Shown: piece after piece, positions 9,703 through 18,991 of the stretch | Layout: each line of letters opens with the position of its first letter | How positions within the stretch are numbered: the first letter of the stretch is position 1 | Source: Pseudomonas syringae CC1557 | Lineage (GTDB): Bacteria > Pseudomonadota > Gammaproteobacteria > Pseudomonadales > Pseudomonadaceae | Direction: 5' to 3' | Assembly (NCBI RefSeq): GCF_000452705.1 | Contig: NZ_CP007014.1 | Coordinates: 806,001-870,000 of the forward strand | DNA: 64,000 nucleotides | Notes under the pieces: generated by a model | The model's input: only the letters and a program-made list of their open reading frames with translations | Database searches by the model: none | What the model was told of the DNA's origin: nothing | Translations under genes and position numbers: made by a program

Positions 9703-10493
9703 CGTGGCGTCCAGGCCGTTTCGGCGACGCTGGAGGGGTTCTGAGGGCTCAGTTGTTCATTGGCATACAGTGTGTCGAGGTGTTGCCGTTCGACCTCGCT
9801 GGCAGGGAGATCGAAGTGGATGCGTCCATCACGCACGCCGATGATGCGTGGAAAGTGCGCCAGCGCCAGCTCTACGGCGTGCAAGCTGGCGACCAGCGTC
9901 ACATTGTGCTCGATGGCGTGCTGACACAGCAGCGAGAGCGTGTGATCGGCCAGACGCGGGTCCATCGCCGAAACAGGCTCGTCGGCCAATAACAGTTCAG
10001 GGGCTTGATACAAGGCGCGGGCGATGCCGACGCGTTGCAACTGACCGCCGGATAACTGCTGACAGCGCTCGAACAGTTTGTCGGCCAGGTCTAGGCGCGC
10101 CAGCACTGCGCGTGCGCCGGGCACGTCCAGTGGATGCAGCAGGTTCAACAGGCTTTTGCCCAGCCCCCATTGCCCCAGCTTGCCCGCCGTTACCGCCGTG
10201 ACCACGCGCTGGCGCGGCGGTAACGGCGGTGCTTGATGAATCAGCGCAATGCGGCTGCGCAATTGCTGGCGTTGTCTGCTGGAGAGTTGCCAGGGATTTG
10301 CCCCCAGCACTTCCAGTTGCCCGGCACTGGGCGGCAGTGCGCTGGCCAGCAGGTTGAGCAAGGTGGTCTTGCCCGCCCCGGATGGCCCGATAATCGCCAC
10401 ACGCTCGCCGCGATCAATGCTCAGGTCCAGCCCGCGCAGCGCCAGCGTGCCATTGCTGTGGCGCAGGTCGATGGCGGACAGACGCAGGGTCAT
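9696..10493 (-). CDS. PhnC-type ABC ATPase of the selenium-linked importer
   Basis: 265 aa cytoplasmic ATPase. Walker A is GPSGAGKTT (about 36-44), the ABC signature is [15 protein letters not shown], Walker B is [14 protein letters not shown], and the switch histidine is in [12 protein letters not shown]. It resembles PhnC (phosphonate) ATPases in length and in its Q-loop region ([15 protein letters not shown]). Its start overlaps the end of the binding-protein gene by four bases. Together with the two permeases and binding protein it makes a complete importer. Confidence 0.88.
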   Translation of the reverse strand: MTLRLSAIDLRHSNGTLALRGLDLSIDRGERVAIIGPSGAGKTTLLNLLASALPPSAGQLEVLGANPWQLSSRQRQQLRSRIALIHQAPPLPPRQRVVTAVTAGKLGQWGLGKSLLNLLHPLDVPGARAVLARLDLADKLFERCQQLSGGQLQRVGIARALYQAPELLLADEPVSAMDPRLADHTLSLLCQHAIEHNVTLVASLHAVELALAHFPRIIGVRDGRIHFDLPASEVERQHLDTLYANEQLSPQNPSSVAETAWTPRC

Positions 10494-11341
10494 TTCAGCA
10501 GGTCGGCAGCGCGAGCGGCTTCTTCGATGCCCTTGTAGTTCTCAGGCTTGGTCTCGATGAAACGGCTGGCGGCCTGCAAATCGAGAATCGCCTTCTGCTC
10601 GGGGTTGGCCGGGTCGAGGTCAAGGAATGCCTGTTTGATCTTCGCCGCCAGTGCTGGGTCGAGGCTGCCGCGCACGGTCCAGTTGTAGTCGAAATAAGCC
10701 GGTGTGGTCTCGAAGACGTGGACCTTGCTGGTGTCTACCTTGCCGCTGGCGACCAGTTTGTCCCACACACTGGCATTCAATACGCCCGCATCGACCTTGC
10801 CAGCTTGAACCCAGGCAGCGGTCGCGTCATGCGCGCCCGAGTAAGCGACGCGGCTGAAGAACGTCTCCGGCTTGATGTTTTCCTTGAGCATGAAATAGCG
10901 CGGCATCAGGCTGCCGGATGTCGACGACACCGAGCCGAAGGCAAACGTCTTGCCCTTCAGGTCGGCGAGGCTTTTCACGTTCGGATCGGAGGTGATGAAT
11001 TTGCTGGTGAATTTGGCGTCCTGTTCGCGCTGTACCAGCGGCACGGCGTTGCCAGTCTTGAGGTTGACCTGAACAAAGGTGAAGCCGCCCAGCCAGGCCA
11101 TGTCGAGCCGGTCGGTGGCCAGCGCTTCAACCACTGCCGGGTAATCCGCCACCGGGACGAACTCGACTTTCATGCCCAGTCGTTGTTCCAGATAAGCCCC
11201 CAGCGGTTTGAATTTGCGCAGCAGTTCGGTGGGTGCTTCGTCGGGAATGGCTGAAACGCGCAGGGTGTCGGCTGCATGGCTGGTCAGCGCGGAGAAGGAC
11301 AGGGCAAGGCCGGCGGCGAGCGCCAGGGTACGCTTGAGCAT
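10490..11341 (-). CDS. PhnD-like periplasmic binding protein, putative selenate/selenite ABC transporter
   Basis: 283 aa from the ATG at 11341, which has GGAGAAC six bases upstream; a TTG 18 bases earlier is in frame but has no ribosome site. A signal peptide [20 protein letters not shown] ends at SHAA. The mature protein has the phosphonate/phosphite-binding fold ([20 protein letters not shown], then [16 protein letters not shown] and [20 protein letters not shown]). Known from the family: one PhnD-like clade is annotated as putative selenate-binding because its genes sit beside selD and selU, and this gene is divergent from exactly those two. No C-P lyase genes are present. I therefore read it as selenium oxyanion uptake rather than phosphonate uptake; ligand identity is inferred. 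Confidence 0.8.
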   Translation of the reverse strand: MLKRTLALAAGLALSFSALTSHAADTLRVSAIPDEAPTELLRKFKPLGAYLEQRLGMKVEFVPVADYPAVVEALATDRLDMAWLGGFTFVQVNLKTGNAVPLVQREQDAKFTSKFITSDPNVKSLADLKGKTFAFGSVSSTSGSLMPRYFMLKENIKPETFFSRVAYSGAHDATAAWVQAGKVDAGVLNASVWDKLVASGKVDTSKVHVFETTPAYFDYNWTVRGSLDPALAAKIKQAFLDLDPANPEQKAILDLQAASRFIETKPENYKGIEEAARAADLLK

Positions 11342-11571
11342 GGAAGTTCTCCGGTTCAATAGTGAAAAAAGGGGCGAAGGCCGCGTGAGTGAACAGGCAG
11401 CGTTGCGCAGGATTCAGTGGTGGTGCGCGGGGATTATAAGAGGCATGGCGAGAAAGGCCAGTTAAGCAGCGTACTGTCGGCTGGCACAACCGGCGGGCGA
11501 CGCGGTTTGCGCTGATATGCGAACAGCACCTAGACTCCGCAGCCTGTTTCCCGCTTACCGAGAGTGTCGCC

Positions 11572-12606
11572 ATGAATGAGCCAATCCGCCTGACCCAATA
11601 CAGTCACGGAGCAGGGTGTGGCTGCAAGATTTCCCCCAAGGTGCTGGACGTGATACTCGCCGGCAGCGGCGCGCAGAACCTTGATCCGAAACTCTGGGTC
11701 GGCAATGCCTCGCGTGACGACGCAGCGGTTTACGCGCTGGACGACGAGCGCGGCGTGGTGTCGACCACTGACTTCTTCATGCCCATCGTCGATGACCCGT
11801 TCGATTTCGGCCGCATTGCCGCCACCAACGCCATCAGCGATATCTATGCAATGGGCGGCGACCCGCTGATGGCCATCGCCATTCTCGGCTGGCCAGTCAA
11901 CGTGCTGCCGCCCGAAGTGGCGCGCGAAGTGATTCGCGGCGGTCGTGCCGTATGCGACGCTGCCGGTATCCCGCTGGCGGGCGGCCATTCCATTGATGCG
12001 CCGGAGCCGATCTTCGGTCTGGCCGTCACCGGTGTGGTGCAGAAAAAGCACATGAAGCGCAACGACACCGCCCAGGCCGGCTGCACGCTGTACCTGACCA
12101 AACCTCTGGGTATCGGCATCCTCACGACCGCCGAAAAGAAGGCAAAGCTGCGCGAAGAGGACGTCGGTCTGGCACGCGACTGGATGTGTACCCTGAACAA
12201 GCCGGGCAGCCGCTTCGGCAAGCTGGCCGGTGTAATGGCCATGACCGATGTGACCGGTTTCGGCCTGCTCGGGCATCTGGTTGAAATGGCTGACGGCGCG
12301 GGCCTTACCGCACGCCTGGATTACGCCGCCGTGCCGCGCCTGGCCGGCGTCGAGCACTACATCGCCGAGGGCTGCGTGCCGGGCGGCACATTGCGCAATT
12401 TCGACAGTTATGGCGACAGGATCGCGGCCTTGAGCGATGCCCAGCGCGACCTGTTGTGCGACCCGCAGACCAGCGGCGGCCTGCTGGTCGCGGTCAGCCC
12501 TGAAGGCGAAGCGGAGTTTCTCACCGTTGCTGCCGAACTCGGCTTGCTGCTCAACCCTATCGGCACCTTGCTTGAGCGACAGACCCACGCCGTCGAGGTG
12601 TTCTGA
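11572..12606 (+). CDS. selD: Selenophosphate synthase (selenide, water dikinase)
   Basis: 344 aa. It makes selenophosphate from selenide and ATP, the selenium donor for 2-selenouridine in tRNA and for selenocysteine. The start [20 protein letters not shown] matches the classical enzyme, with catalytic Cys16 and Lys19, so this is a cysteine rather than a selenocysteine version. [33 protein letters not shown] and [12 protein letters not shown] are the AIR-synthase-like ATP-binding motifs. Its stop overlaps the selU start by one base (TGATG). The gene is divergent from the binding-protein gene at 10490 across a 230-bp gap that presumably carries both promoters. Confidence 0.97.
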   Translation: MNEPIRLTQYSHGAGCGCKISPKVLDVILAGSGAQNLDPKLWVGNASRDDAAVYALDDERGVVSTTDFFMPIVDDPFDFGRIAATNAISDIYAMGGDPLMAIAILGWPVNVLPPEVAREVIRGGRAVCDAAGIPLAGGHSIDAPEPIFGLAVTGVVQKKHMKRNDTAQAGCTLYLTKPLGIGILTTAEKKAKLREEDVGLARDWMCTLNKPGSRFGKLAGVMAMTDVTGFGLLGHLVEMADGAGLTARLDYAAVPRLAGVEHYIAEGCVPGGTLRNFDSYGDRIAALSDAQRDLLCDPQTSGGLLVAVSPEGEAEFLTVAAELGLLLNPIGTLLERQTHAVEVF

Positions 12607-13709
12607 TGGCCGACAACAGCAGCGACTACCGCGCACTCTTTCTCAACGATGTGCCGATGATGGATGCCCGCGCCCCGGTGGAGTTTTCCAAGGGCGCTTT
12701 TCCGGGTGCGATCAACCTGCCACTGATGAACGACATCGAGCGGCAGAAGGTCGGCACCTGCTACAAGCAACAGGGCCAGGACGCGGCGATTCAACTCGGG
12801 CATCAATTGGTCTGCGGTCAGGTCAAGGACGAGCGAGTCGAGGCCTGGGTCGAATTCGCCAGGGCCAACCCGAATGGCTATCTGTACTGTTTTCGCGGCG
12901 GTCTGCGCTCGCAGACCGTGCAGCGTTGGCTGAAAGACGCCGGGGTCGATTACCCGCGCATTCTCGGCGGCTACAAGGCCATGCGCACCTTCCTCCTCGA
13001 CACCTTGCACGCCGCCGTGACCGAGTGTGAGCTGGTGGTTCTCGGCGGCATGACCGGCACCGGCAAGACCGAAGTATTGACCCGGTTGTCCAACAGCCTC
13101 GACCTGGAAGGGATTGCCAATCATCGCGGCTCCAGCTTCGGCAAGCGCGCCACCGGGCAACCGGCGCAGATCGATTTCGAGAACCGTCTGGCCATCGACC
13201 TGCTTAAAAAACGAGCAGCCGGTATCGAGCAATTCGTTGTCGAAGACGAAAGCCGTCTGGTCGGCAGCTGCAACGTGCCGCTGGAGCTGCACCAAGCCAT
13301 GCAAAACTGTCCGATGGTCTGGCTGGAAGACAGCTTTGAACATCGCGTCGAGCGCATTCTGGCGGATTACGTGGTCGACCTCTGCGCCGAGTTCATCAAC
13401 GTCAAGGGCGAAGAGCTCGGCTTCGGGCTGTTCGCCGATCGCCTGCTGCAAAGCCTGAACAACATTCACAAACGCCTGGGCGGCGAGCGTCATCAGCGTT
13501 TGCTGTTGCTCATGCAGGCGGCGCTTGAAGAGCAACAGCGCAGCGGCGCGGTTGACCTGCATAAGGGCTGGATCGAAGGTCTGCTCGGCGAATACTACGA
13601 CCCGATGTACGGTTATCAACGCGAACAGAAAGCGGCCCGCATCGAATTCGCGGGCAATCAGATGGAAGTGTCGGGTTATTTGAATGAGCGTGCAGCGCGG
13701 CGGGGTTAG
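12606..13709 (+). CDS. selU: tRNA 2-selenouridine synthase (MnmH/YbbB)
   Basis: 367 aa. It replaces sulfur with selenium at the wobble uridine (mnm5s2U34 to mnm5se2U34) of Lys, Glu and Gln tRNAs, using selenophosphate from SelD. The N-terminal rhodanese domain (1-130) has catalytic Cys95 in [20 protein letters not shown]-loop domain follows with [20 protein letters not shown] at about 142-161. The QRRFGFGKRA-like substrate segment is present as [20 protein letters not shown]. Length is typical. It is co-transcribed with selD, whose overlap implies coupled translation, and followed after 33 bp by the TauE/SafE gene. Confidence 0.95.
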   Translation: MADNSSDYRALFLNDVPMMDARAPVEFSKGAFPGAINLPLMNDIERQKVGTCYKQQGQDAAIQLGHQLVCGQVKDERVEAWVEFARANPNGYLYCFRGGLRSQTVQRWLKDAGVDYPRILGGYKAMRTFLLDTLHAAVTECELVVLGGMTGTGKTEVLTRLSNSLDLEGIANHRGSSFGKRATGQPAQIDFENRLAIDLLKKRAAGIEQFVVEDESRLVGSCNVPLELHQAMQNCPMVWLEDSFEHRVERILADYVVDLCAEFINVKGEELGFGLFADRLLQSLNNIHKRLGGERHQRLLLLMQAALEEQQRSGAVDLHKGWIEGLLGEYYDPMYGYQREQKAARIEFAGNQMEVSGYLNERAARRG

Positions 13710-13742
13710 CTGCGAGGCCTTTAGCAAGCGGACAGGGATGCC

Positions 13743-14507
13743 ATGAGCACAGTCTTCGATTTCTACCAACACCTTGGATGGGGCCTTTCGGCGCTGGTGA
13801 TCGGCACCTTTCTGCTGGCGGGCATGGTCAAGGGGGTCATTGGCCTCGGTCTGCCGACGATAGCGATGGGCCTGCTGGGCCTGGCGATGTTGCCGGCGCA
13901 GGCTGCGGCACTGCTGATCATTCCCTCGACCCTGACCAACGTCTGGCAATTGGCCGCCGGCGGGAATTTGCGGCCGCTGCTGAAACGTCTATGGCCGATG
14001 CTGAGCATGATCTGTATCGGCACGCTGGCCGGTTCTTTCTGGCTGGGCATGAGCGGCAGTCATTCGATGACGCGGGTACTGGGCGGGGCGCTGCTGCTTT
14101 ATGCGCTGAGTGGACTGTTCCTGCCGACGTTCAGGGTCGCGGCGAGTGCCGAACGCTGGCTGGGGCCGTTGTGTGGTTTGGTCACCGGGGTCATTGCTTC
14201 GGCGTCCGGGGTTTTCGTGATTCCGGCCGTGCCTTATCTGCAAGCGCTCGGGCTTGAACGTAATCAGCTGATACAGGCGTTGGGATTGTCGTTCACCGTT
14301 TCTACCCTTGCGCTGGCAATCGCGTTGTCATGGAGCGGCGCGTTGGGCGGTGCGGAACTGGGTGCGTCCATGCTGGCACTGGCACCGGCGCTGCTGGGCA
14401 TGCTGTTCGGCCAATGGCTACGGCAGCGGATCAGCGCGGTGTTGTTCAAGCGCATGTTCTTTATCGGGATGGGTCTGCTGGGGCTGCATTTGCTGATCGC
14501 GGGCTAG
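13743..14507 (+). CDS. TauE/SafE (TSUP) family permease downstream of selU
   Basis: 254 aa with about eight hydrophobic segments and the two-fold repeat typical of the TSUP family (TFLLAGMVKGVIGLGLPTIA near the N-terminus; GLVTGVIASASGVFVIPAVP in the second half). Members move sulfite, sulfoacetate or other small anions, often outward. It follows selU by 33 bp on the same strand, so it may belong to the selenium operon and move selenite or sulfite, but a general sulfur-anion role is equally possible. The ribosome site is weak (ACAGGGATGCC). No terminator is evident between it and selU. Confidence 0.8.
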   Translation: MSTVFDFYQHLGWGLSALVIGTFLLAGMVKGVIGLGLPTIAMGLLGLAMLPAQAAALLIIPSTLTNVWQLAAGGNLRPLLKRLWPMLSMICIGTLAGSFWLGMSGSHSMTRVLGGALLLYALSGLFLPTFRVAASAERWLGPLCGLVTGVIASASGVFVIPAVPYLQALGLERNQLIQALGLSFTVSTLALAIALSWSGALGGAELGASMLALAPALLGMLFGQWLRQRISAVLFKRMFFIGMGLLGLHLLIAG

Positions 14508-14588
14508 GTGCTTCAGGGCTGACATGCTTGTCTTTTAGTACGTTTTTTGACCAGCGCATAAGGCCTCGAGGGTTTCGCCCGGCCTCTG

Positions 14589-14695
14589 TAGAAGCGGACC
14601 TGGCGAAGCTTTGATTGTCCACGAAGGCTATGTGCAGGGCGATAAATTCTCTGAGAATGTACGACCCTCTTCGCGGACAAGTCCGCTCCTACAAA
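14589..14695. repeat. Inverted pair of REP elements (REPIN-like)
   Basis: The right element contains CTTCGCGGACAAGTCCGCTC, with the palindromic core GCGGAC-aa-GTCCGC (14673-14686). The left element, TAGAAGCGGACCTGGCGAAG (14589-14608), is a degenerate reverse-complement copy. Two REPs facing each other about 60 bp apart match the REPIN organisation known in Pseudomonas. The pair lies between the convergent ends of the TSUP gene and prfC. Confidence 0.7.
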
Positions 14696-14774
14696 AAACC
14701 AGCTTCACGCTCTTCCGTGAACTTCGCAAAAGTTTGCGTGGCTTGCGGGCCTGGAATTCATGCCCGCGCAATCG

Positions 14775-16358
14775 TCAGTGATGCTCGCGGGTAGCGCGGA
14801 ATTTCACGTCAGGCCAGCGTTCTTCCATCAGGGCAAGGTTCACGCGGGTAGGGGCGAGGTAGGTCAGGTGACCGCCGCCGTCCACTGCCAGGTTTTCCAC
14901 CGCCTTGTTTTCAAACTCTTCGAGCTTCTTCTTGTCGGCGCATTCGATCCAGCGGGCCGACCAGACGGTGATCGGCTCGTAGGCGCATTCGACCTTGTAC
15001 TCTTCCTTCAAACGGCTGGCGACCACATCGAACTGCAGTACACCGACGGCACCGAGAATGATGTCGTTGCTGCGCTGCGGGAAGAACACCTGGGTGGCAC
15101 CTTCTTCGGCCAGCTGTTGCAGGCCCTGACGCAGTTGCTTGGACTTGAGCGGATCCTTCAGGCGCACGCGACGGAACAGTTCCGGGGCGAAGTGAGGGAT
15201 ACCAGTGAAGCCCAGTGCTTCGCCTTCAGTGAAGGTATCGCCGATCTGAATGGTGCCGTGGTTGTGCAGGCCGATGATGTCGCCTGCGTAGGCTTCTTCC
15301 AGTTGTTCACGTTCCGAGGAGAAGAATGTCAACGCGTCGCCGATCCGCACGTCTTTGCCCAGGCGTACGTGGCGCATTTTCATGCCTTTCTCATAGCGGC
15401 CCGAGCAGATGCGCATGAAGGCAATCCGGTCGCGGTGCTTGGGGTCCATGTTTGCCTGGATCTTGAACACGAAACCGGCGAATTTCTCTTCGACCGGCTC
15501 GACGGTACGCTCGTTGGCCACGCGTGCCAGTGGTTTGGGAGCCCAGTTCACCACCGCATCAAGTACGTGATCGACGCCGAAGTTGCCCAGTGCCGTACCG
15601 AAGAACACGGGGGTCAGTTGACCGTCGATGAACTCCTGCTGATTGAACTCATGGCAGGCGCCCTGAACCAGCTCCAGTTGCTCGACAAAACGGTCGTACT
15701 CGTCGCCCAGGTGGTCGCGCGCTTCGTCCGAATCGAGCTTCTCGATGATCCTGGTCTCGGTGCGTTCGTGACCGTGGCCAGCGGTGTAGACAATGATGTA
15801 GTCGTCCGCCAGGTGATAGACACCCTTGAAGTCCCGGTAGCAGCCGATCGGCCAGGTGATCGGCGCCGCCTTGATCTTGAGGACCGCTTCGATTTCGTCG
15901 AGCAGTTCGATCGGGTCACGAATGTCACGGTCGAGCTTGTTGATGAAGCTGACGATAGGCGTGTCGCGCAGTCGGCAGACATCCATCAGGGCGATGGTGC
16001 GTGGCTCGACGCCTTTACCACCGTCGAGAACCATCAATGCCGAGTCGACCGCCGTCAGGGTGCGGTAGGTGTCTTCGGAGAAGTCTTCGTGGCCCGGGGT
16101 ATCGAGCAGGTTGATCATGTGGTCGCGATACGGAAACTGCATCACGGATGTGGTAATGGAGATACCACGCTGCTTTTCCATTTCCATCCAGTCGGAGGTG
16201 GCGTGACGGTCGGATTTACGCGACTTGACCGTACCGGCGATGGAAATGGCCTTGCCCATCAGCAGGAGTTTTTCCGTGATGGTGGTTTTACCCGCATCCG
16301 GGTGGGAAATAATGGCGAAAGTGCGGCGTTTCGCGACTTCGGCGGCCTGTTGGGTCAT
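14775..16358 (-). CDS. prfC: Peptide chain release factor 3
   Basis: 527 aa translational GTPase that recycles RF1/RF2 from the ribosome after termination. GTPase motifs are intact: G1 [18 protein letters not shown]2 region with [13 protein letters not shown]3 [14 protein letters not shown], and G4 FINKLDRD. Downstream is the RF3-specific domain II ([20 protein letters not shown]) and a C-terminal domain ending with [20 protein letters not shown]. Length equals the usual 527-530 residues. A long opposite-strand frame covers almost the whole gene and is an artefact of GC-rich codon use. It appears monocistronic. Confidence 0.97.
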   Translation of the reverse strand: MTQQAAEVAKRRTFAIISHPDAGKTTITEKLLLMGKAISIAGTVKSRKSDRHATSDWMEMEKQRGISITTSVMQFPYRDHMINLLDTPGHEDFSEDTYRTLTAVDSALMVLDGGKGVEPRTIALMDVCRLRDTPIVSFINKLDRDIRDPIELLDEIEAVLKIKAAPITWPIGCYRDFKGVYHLADDYIIVYTAGHGHERTETRIIEKLDSDEARDHLGDEYDRFVEQLELVQGACHEFNQQEFIDGQLTPVFFGTALGNFGVDHVLDAVVNWAPKPLARVANERTVEPVEEKFAGFVFKIQANMDPKHRDRIAFMRICSGRYEKGMKMRHVRLGKDVRIGDALTFFSSEREQLEEAYAGDIIGLHNHGTIQIGDTFTEGEALGFTGIPHFAPELFRRVRLKDPLKSKQLRQGLQQLAEEGATQVFFPQRSNDIILGAVGVLQFDVVASRLKEEYKVECAYEPITVWSARWIECADKKKLEEFENKAVENLAVDGGGHLTYLAPTRVNLALMEERWPDVKFRATREHH

Positions 16359-16702
16359 GGGAAATCGCCTGGGATGGGATCGAAAAAGGGCGCAGATTAT
16401 AGCTCAACTTGCGGCAATATCCGAACCGTTCAGACAATAAACGATGGCGAGATAATGTCTCGTGTGGGAACCTTTCGGGTCGTGGAGACGTCCACTCCCC
16501 CGTCAAGGCTCGCAACGAAGCCAACGCAAGGGGCTGATTCATCAGCATGTTGGTTTGACGAAGCTGCGCTTATGGCTTGTGTTTTCGCCGAGGTTAAACC
16601 CTTACCGGCGACCCACCCGCTGCTCTTCGCGAACGTTATTGTCGGCGTCCTTTCCGGATGTCCAGATCAACGCGTTCGCCGACTGAAATAAGGAGTCCGC
16701 CT
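16359..16702. other. Intergenic region between divergent prfC and the OpuC operon
   Basis: 344 bp that must carry the prfC promoter (left) and the OpuC operon promoter (right). I see no tRNA, strong palindrome or convincing sigma-factor motif. A GGAACC at 16467 with CCAC at 16492 has the wrong spacing for a HrpL box. An in-frame upstream extension of the permease gene crosses part of it but lacks coding character. Confidence 0.5.
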
Positions 16703-17416
16703 GTGGCAAATCGCTATGGCAAGGGGCTATTGGGAGGTGCGGTTGCAATCGCATTCCTGGCCCTGCTGATCCACTGGATCGGCATTAGTACTATCAAGCA
16801 ATACCAGGATGACCTGTTGTTCTACCTTCAGGCTCACCTGATTCTGGTTCTGGTTTCAATGTTGGCGGCCCTGGTGGTCGGCATCCCTGCGGGTATTGCC
16901 CTCAGTCGACCGAGTATGGTTGGACGCGCCGAACGCTTCATGCAGATATTCAACATTGGCAATACCATTCCGCCTCTCGCCGTTCTGGCCATTGCCCTCG
17001 GTATTCTCGGGATCGGCAGCGGACCTGCCATCTTCGCGCTGTTCCTCGCCTCCTTGTTGCCTATCGTGCGTAACACCTATGAAGGCCTGAAAAACGTTCA
17101 GGGCTCGCTCAAGGAAGCTGCCGTCGGCATCGGCATGACCCCGCGCCAGGTGCTGTGGCAAGTGGAATTGCCCAACGCCGTGCCGATCATCGTCGGCGGT
17201 GTGCGAGTGGCATTGGCGATCAACGTCGGTACTGCGCCGCTGGCATTCCTGATCGGTGCCAACAGCCTTGGCAGCCTGATCTTCCCGGGCATCGCCTTGA
17301 ACAATCAGCCGCAATTGGTGCTGGGCGCAGCGTGTACCGCTCTGCTCGCGTTGCTGCTCGATGGCCTGGTGACACTCGCCAGTCGTACTTGGCTGGAACG
17401 TGGCCTGACTCGCTGA
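16703..17416 (+). CDS. opuCD: OpuC-type osmoprotectant ABC permease (first)
   Basis: 237 aa permease for quaternary amines such as glycine betaine, choline or carnitine. I chose the GTG at 16703 because AGGAG (16691-16695) lies seven bases upstream; the frame opens at 16658 without a ribosome site. The binding-protein-dependent permease loop is KEAAVGIGMTPRQVLWQVEL, flanked by LPIVRNTYEGLKNV and VALAINVGTAPLAFLIGANS, typical of the OpuCB/OpuCD and YehW/YehY group. The operon runs permease, binding protein, permease, ATPase. I assign D, C, B, A by reading that order against B. subtilis OpuC, so the B/D distinction is inference. Confidence 0.85.
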   Translation: MANRYGKGLLGGAVAIAFLALLIHWIGISTIKQYQDDLLFYLQAHLILVLVSMLAALVVGIPAGIALSRPSMVGRAERFMQIFNIGNTIPPLAVLAIALGILGIGSGPAIFALFLASLLPIVRNTYEGLKNVQGSLKEAAVGIGMTPRQVLWQVELPNAVPIIVGGVRVALAINVGTAPLAFLIGANSLGSLIFPGIALNNQPQLVLGAACTALLALLLDGLVTLASRTWLERGLTR

Positions 17417-17430
17417 GCGAAGGAAATCCA

Positions 17431-18324
17431 ATGAAAAAATTATGCTTGTTTCTAGGCTTTGCCGTGCTGTTGCCGGCATTGGCCCAAGCGGCTGATAAAC
17501 CGCTGCTGCGCGTTGGCGCGCGGGTGTTCACCGAGCAGACCATGCTGTCTGAACTCACTGCGCAATACCTGCGGACCAAAAATTACGACGTGCAAGTCAC
17601 CGGCGGTCTGGGCAGCACCCTGGCGCGCAGTGCCCAGGAAAGCGGCCAGCTGGATCTGATCTGGGAGTACACCGGTGTATCACTGGTCAATTACAACCAC
17701 ATCGATGAAAAGCTCGACAGCGCGCAGACCTATGCCCGGGTCAAGGAACTCGACGCAAAGAAAGGTCTGGTCTGGCTTTCCCCGTCGAAGTTCAGCAACA
17801 CCTATGCCTTGGCCTTGCCGCAGAAAGTCGCCGACAAGTACCCACAGGTCAACACCATGACCGACCTGACTAAAGTCCTCAAGGACGAAGCCAACGAGGG
17901 TCATCTCGTAGCGCTGGACACCGAGTTCGCCAACCGTTCTGACGGATTGCTCGGCATGGTCAAGCATTACGACATGAATCTTGGTCGTGAGAACACGCGG
18001 CAGATGGACGCCGGGCTGGTCTACACCGCGTTGCGTAACGGCCAGGTGTTCGCCGGGCTGGTGTACACCACAGACGGCCGCTTGAACGCCTTCAAACTCA
18101 AGGTGCTGCAAGACGACAAAAGCTACTTCCCGGACTACACCGCTGCTCCGGTAATCCGTCAGGACTACCTGGACAAGCACCCGGACATCGCCGCGTTGCT
18201 CAAACCACTGGCCGACCTGCTGGACACCCAGACCATGATCGACCTCAACGCTCGTGTCGACGTCGGCCACGAAAGCCCCTCCACCGTTGCCGCAGATTTC
18301 CTGCGTCAGCACCCGATAAATTAA
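17431..18324 (+). CDS. opuCC: OpuC-type glycine betaine/choline-binding protein
   Basis: 297 aa periplasmic solute-binding protein with signal peptide MKKLCLFLGFAVLLPALAQA. The family signature is the start of the mature protein (LLRVGARVFTEQTMLSELTA), then LDLIWEYTGVSLVNYNHIDE and the ligand-contact regions KFSNTYALALPQKVADKYPQ and EFANRSDGLLGMVKHYDMNL. Such proteins bind quaternary ammonium compounds in an aromatic box; several Tyr/Trp residues (WEYTG, DGLVYTALRNG-like region) could supply it. It lies 14 bp after the first permease, with AGGAAATCCA before the ATG, and 13 bp before the second permease. Confidence 0.9.
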   Translation: MKKLCLFLGFAVLLPALAQAADKPLLRVGARVFTEQTMLSELTAQYLRTKNYDVQVTGGLGSTLARSAQESGQLDLIWEYTGVSLVNYNHIDEKLDSAQTYARVKELDAKKGLVWLSPSKFSNTYALALPQKVADKYPQVNTMTDLTKVLKDEANEGHLVALDTEFANRSDGLLGMVKHYDMNLGRENTRQMDAGLVYTALRNGQVFAGLVYTTDGRLNAFKLKVLQDDKSYFPDYTAAPVIRQDYLDKHPDIAALLKPLADLLDTQTMIDLNARVDVGHESPSTVAADFLRQHPIN

Positions 18325-18337
18325 GGAAGGAGACGAT

Positions 18338-18991
18338 ATGAGTTTCTTGAGCGCCTTCTCCCATCTGGACTGGGCACAGGTTCTGCACCTGACCTGGCAG
18401 CACATCACGCTGGTCGGCATCGCAGTGACCCTGGCAATCCTCGTCGGTGTGCCGCTGGGTGTCCTGATGACGCGTTTCCCGGCATTGGCCGGTCCGCTGC
18501 AAGCCAGCGCCACGGTGCTGCTGACAGTGCCGTCGATTGCCCTGTTCGGCCTGCTGCTGCCGTTCTACTCCAAGTTCGGTCAGGGCCTTGGCCCGATGCC
18601 GGCGATTACCGCAGTGTTTCTCTACTCGCTGCTGCCGATCATGCGTAACACCTATTTGGCGCTGACCGGCGTCGAGCCGGGTATCCGCGAAGCCGCCAAA
18701 GGCATCGGCATGACGTTCGGCCAGCGCCTGCGCATGGTCGAGCTGCCTATCGCCGTGCCCGTCATTCTTGCCGGTGTGCGCACCGCGGTGGTGATGAACA
18801 TCGGTGTCATGACCATCGCCGCAACCATCGGTGCCGGTGGTCTGGGTGTACTTATTCTTGCTTCTATCAGCCGCAGCGATATGTCGATGCTGATCGTCGG
18901 CGCGATTCTGGTCAGCATTCTGGCCATCATCGCCGACCTGCTTCTGCAATGGCTGCAACGCACGCTGACTCCAAAAGGATTACTGAAATGA
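18338..18991 (+). CDS. opuCB: OpuC-type osmoprotectant ABC permease (second)
   Basis: 217 aa membrane protein. It shares with the first permease the SLLPIMRNTYLALTGVEPGI / REAAKGIGMTFGQRLRMVEL loop that docks the ATPase, and RTAVVMNIGVMTIAATIGAG. It starts after AAGGAAGGAGACGAT. Its stop codon is embedded in the ATPase start (ATGA at 18988-18991), so the two are translationally coupled. With the first permease it would form the channel heterodimer. Confidence 0.9.
   Translation: MSFLSAFSHLDWAQVLHLTWQHITLVGIAVTLAILVGVPLGVLMTRFPALAGPLQASATVLLTVPSIALFGLLLPFYSKFGQGLGPMPAITAVFLYSLLPIMRNTYLALTGVEPGIREAAKGIGMTFGQRLRMVELPIAVPVILAGVRTAVVMNIGVMTIAATIGAGGLGVLILASISRSDMSMLIVGAILVSILAIIADLLLQWLQRTLTPKGLLK

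Noticed and set aside
8111..11341. Plain phosphonate uptake (phnCDE) as the function of the ABC cassette
   Set aside because: No C-P lyase, phosphonatase or Pho-type box is visible, and the operon is divergent from selD-selU. Kept as the fallback reading.
16467..16495. HrpL-type box (GGAACC ... CCAC) before the OpuC operon
   Set aside because: The spacer is 19 bases instead of about 15-17, and the -10-like half is incomplete.
14760..16691. 643-codon open frame antisense to prfC
   Set aside because: It mirrors prfC in a GC-rich genome; prfC has all GTPase motifs and this frame has none.
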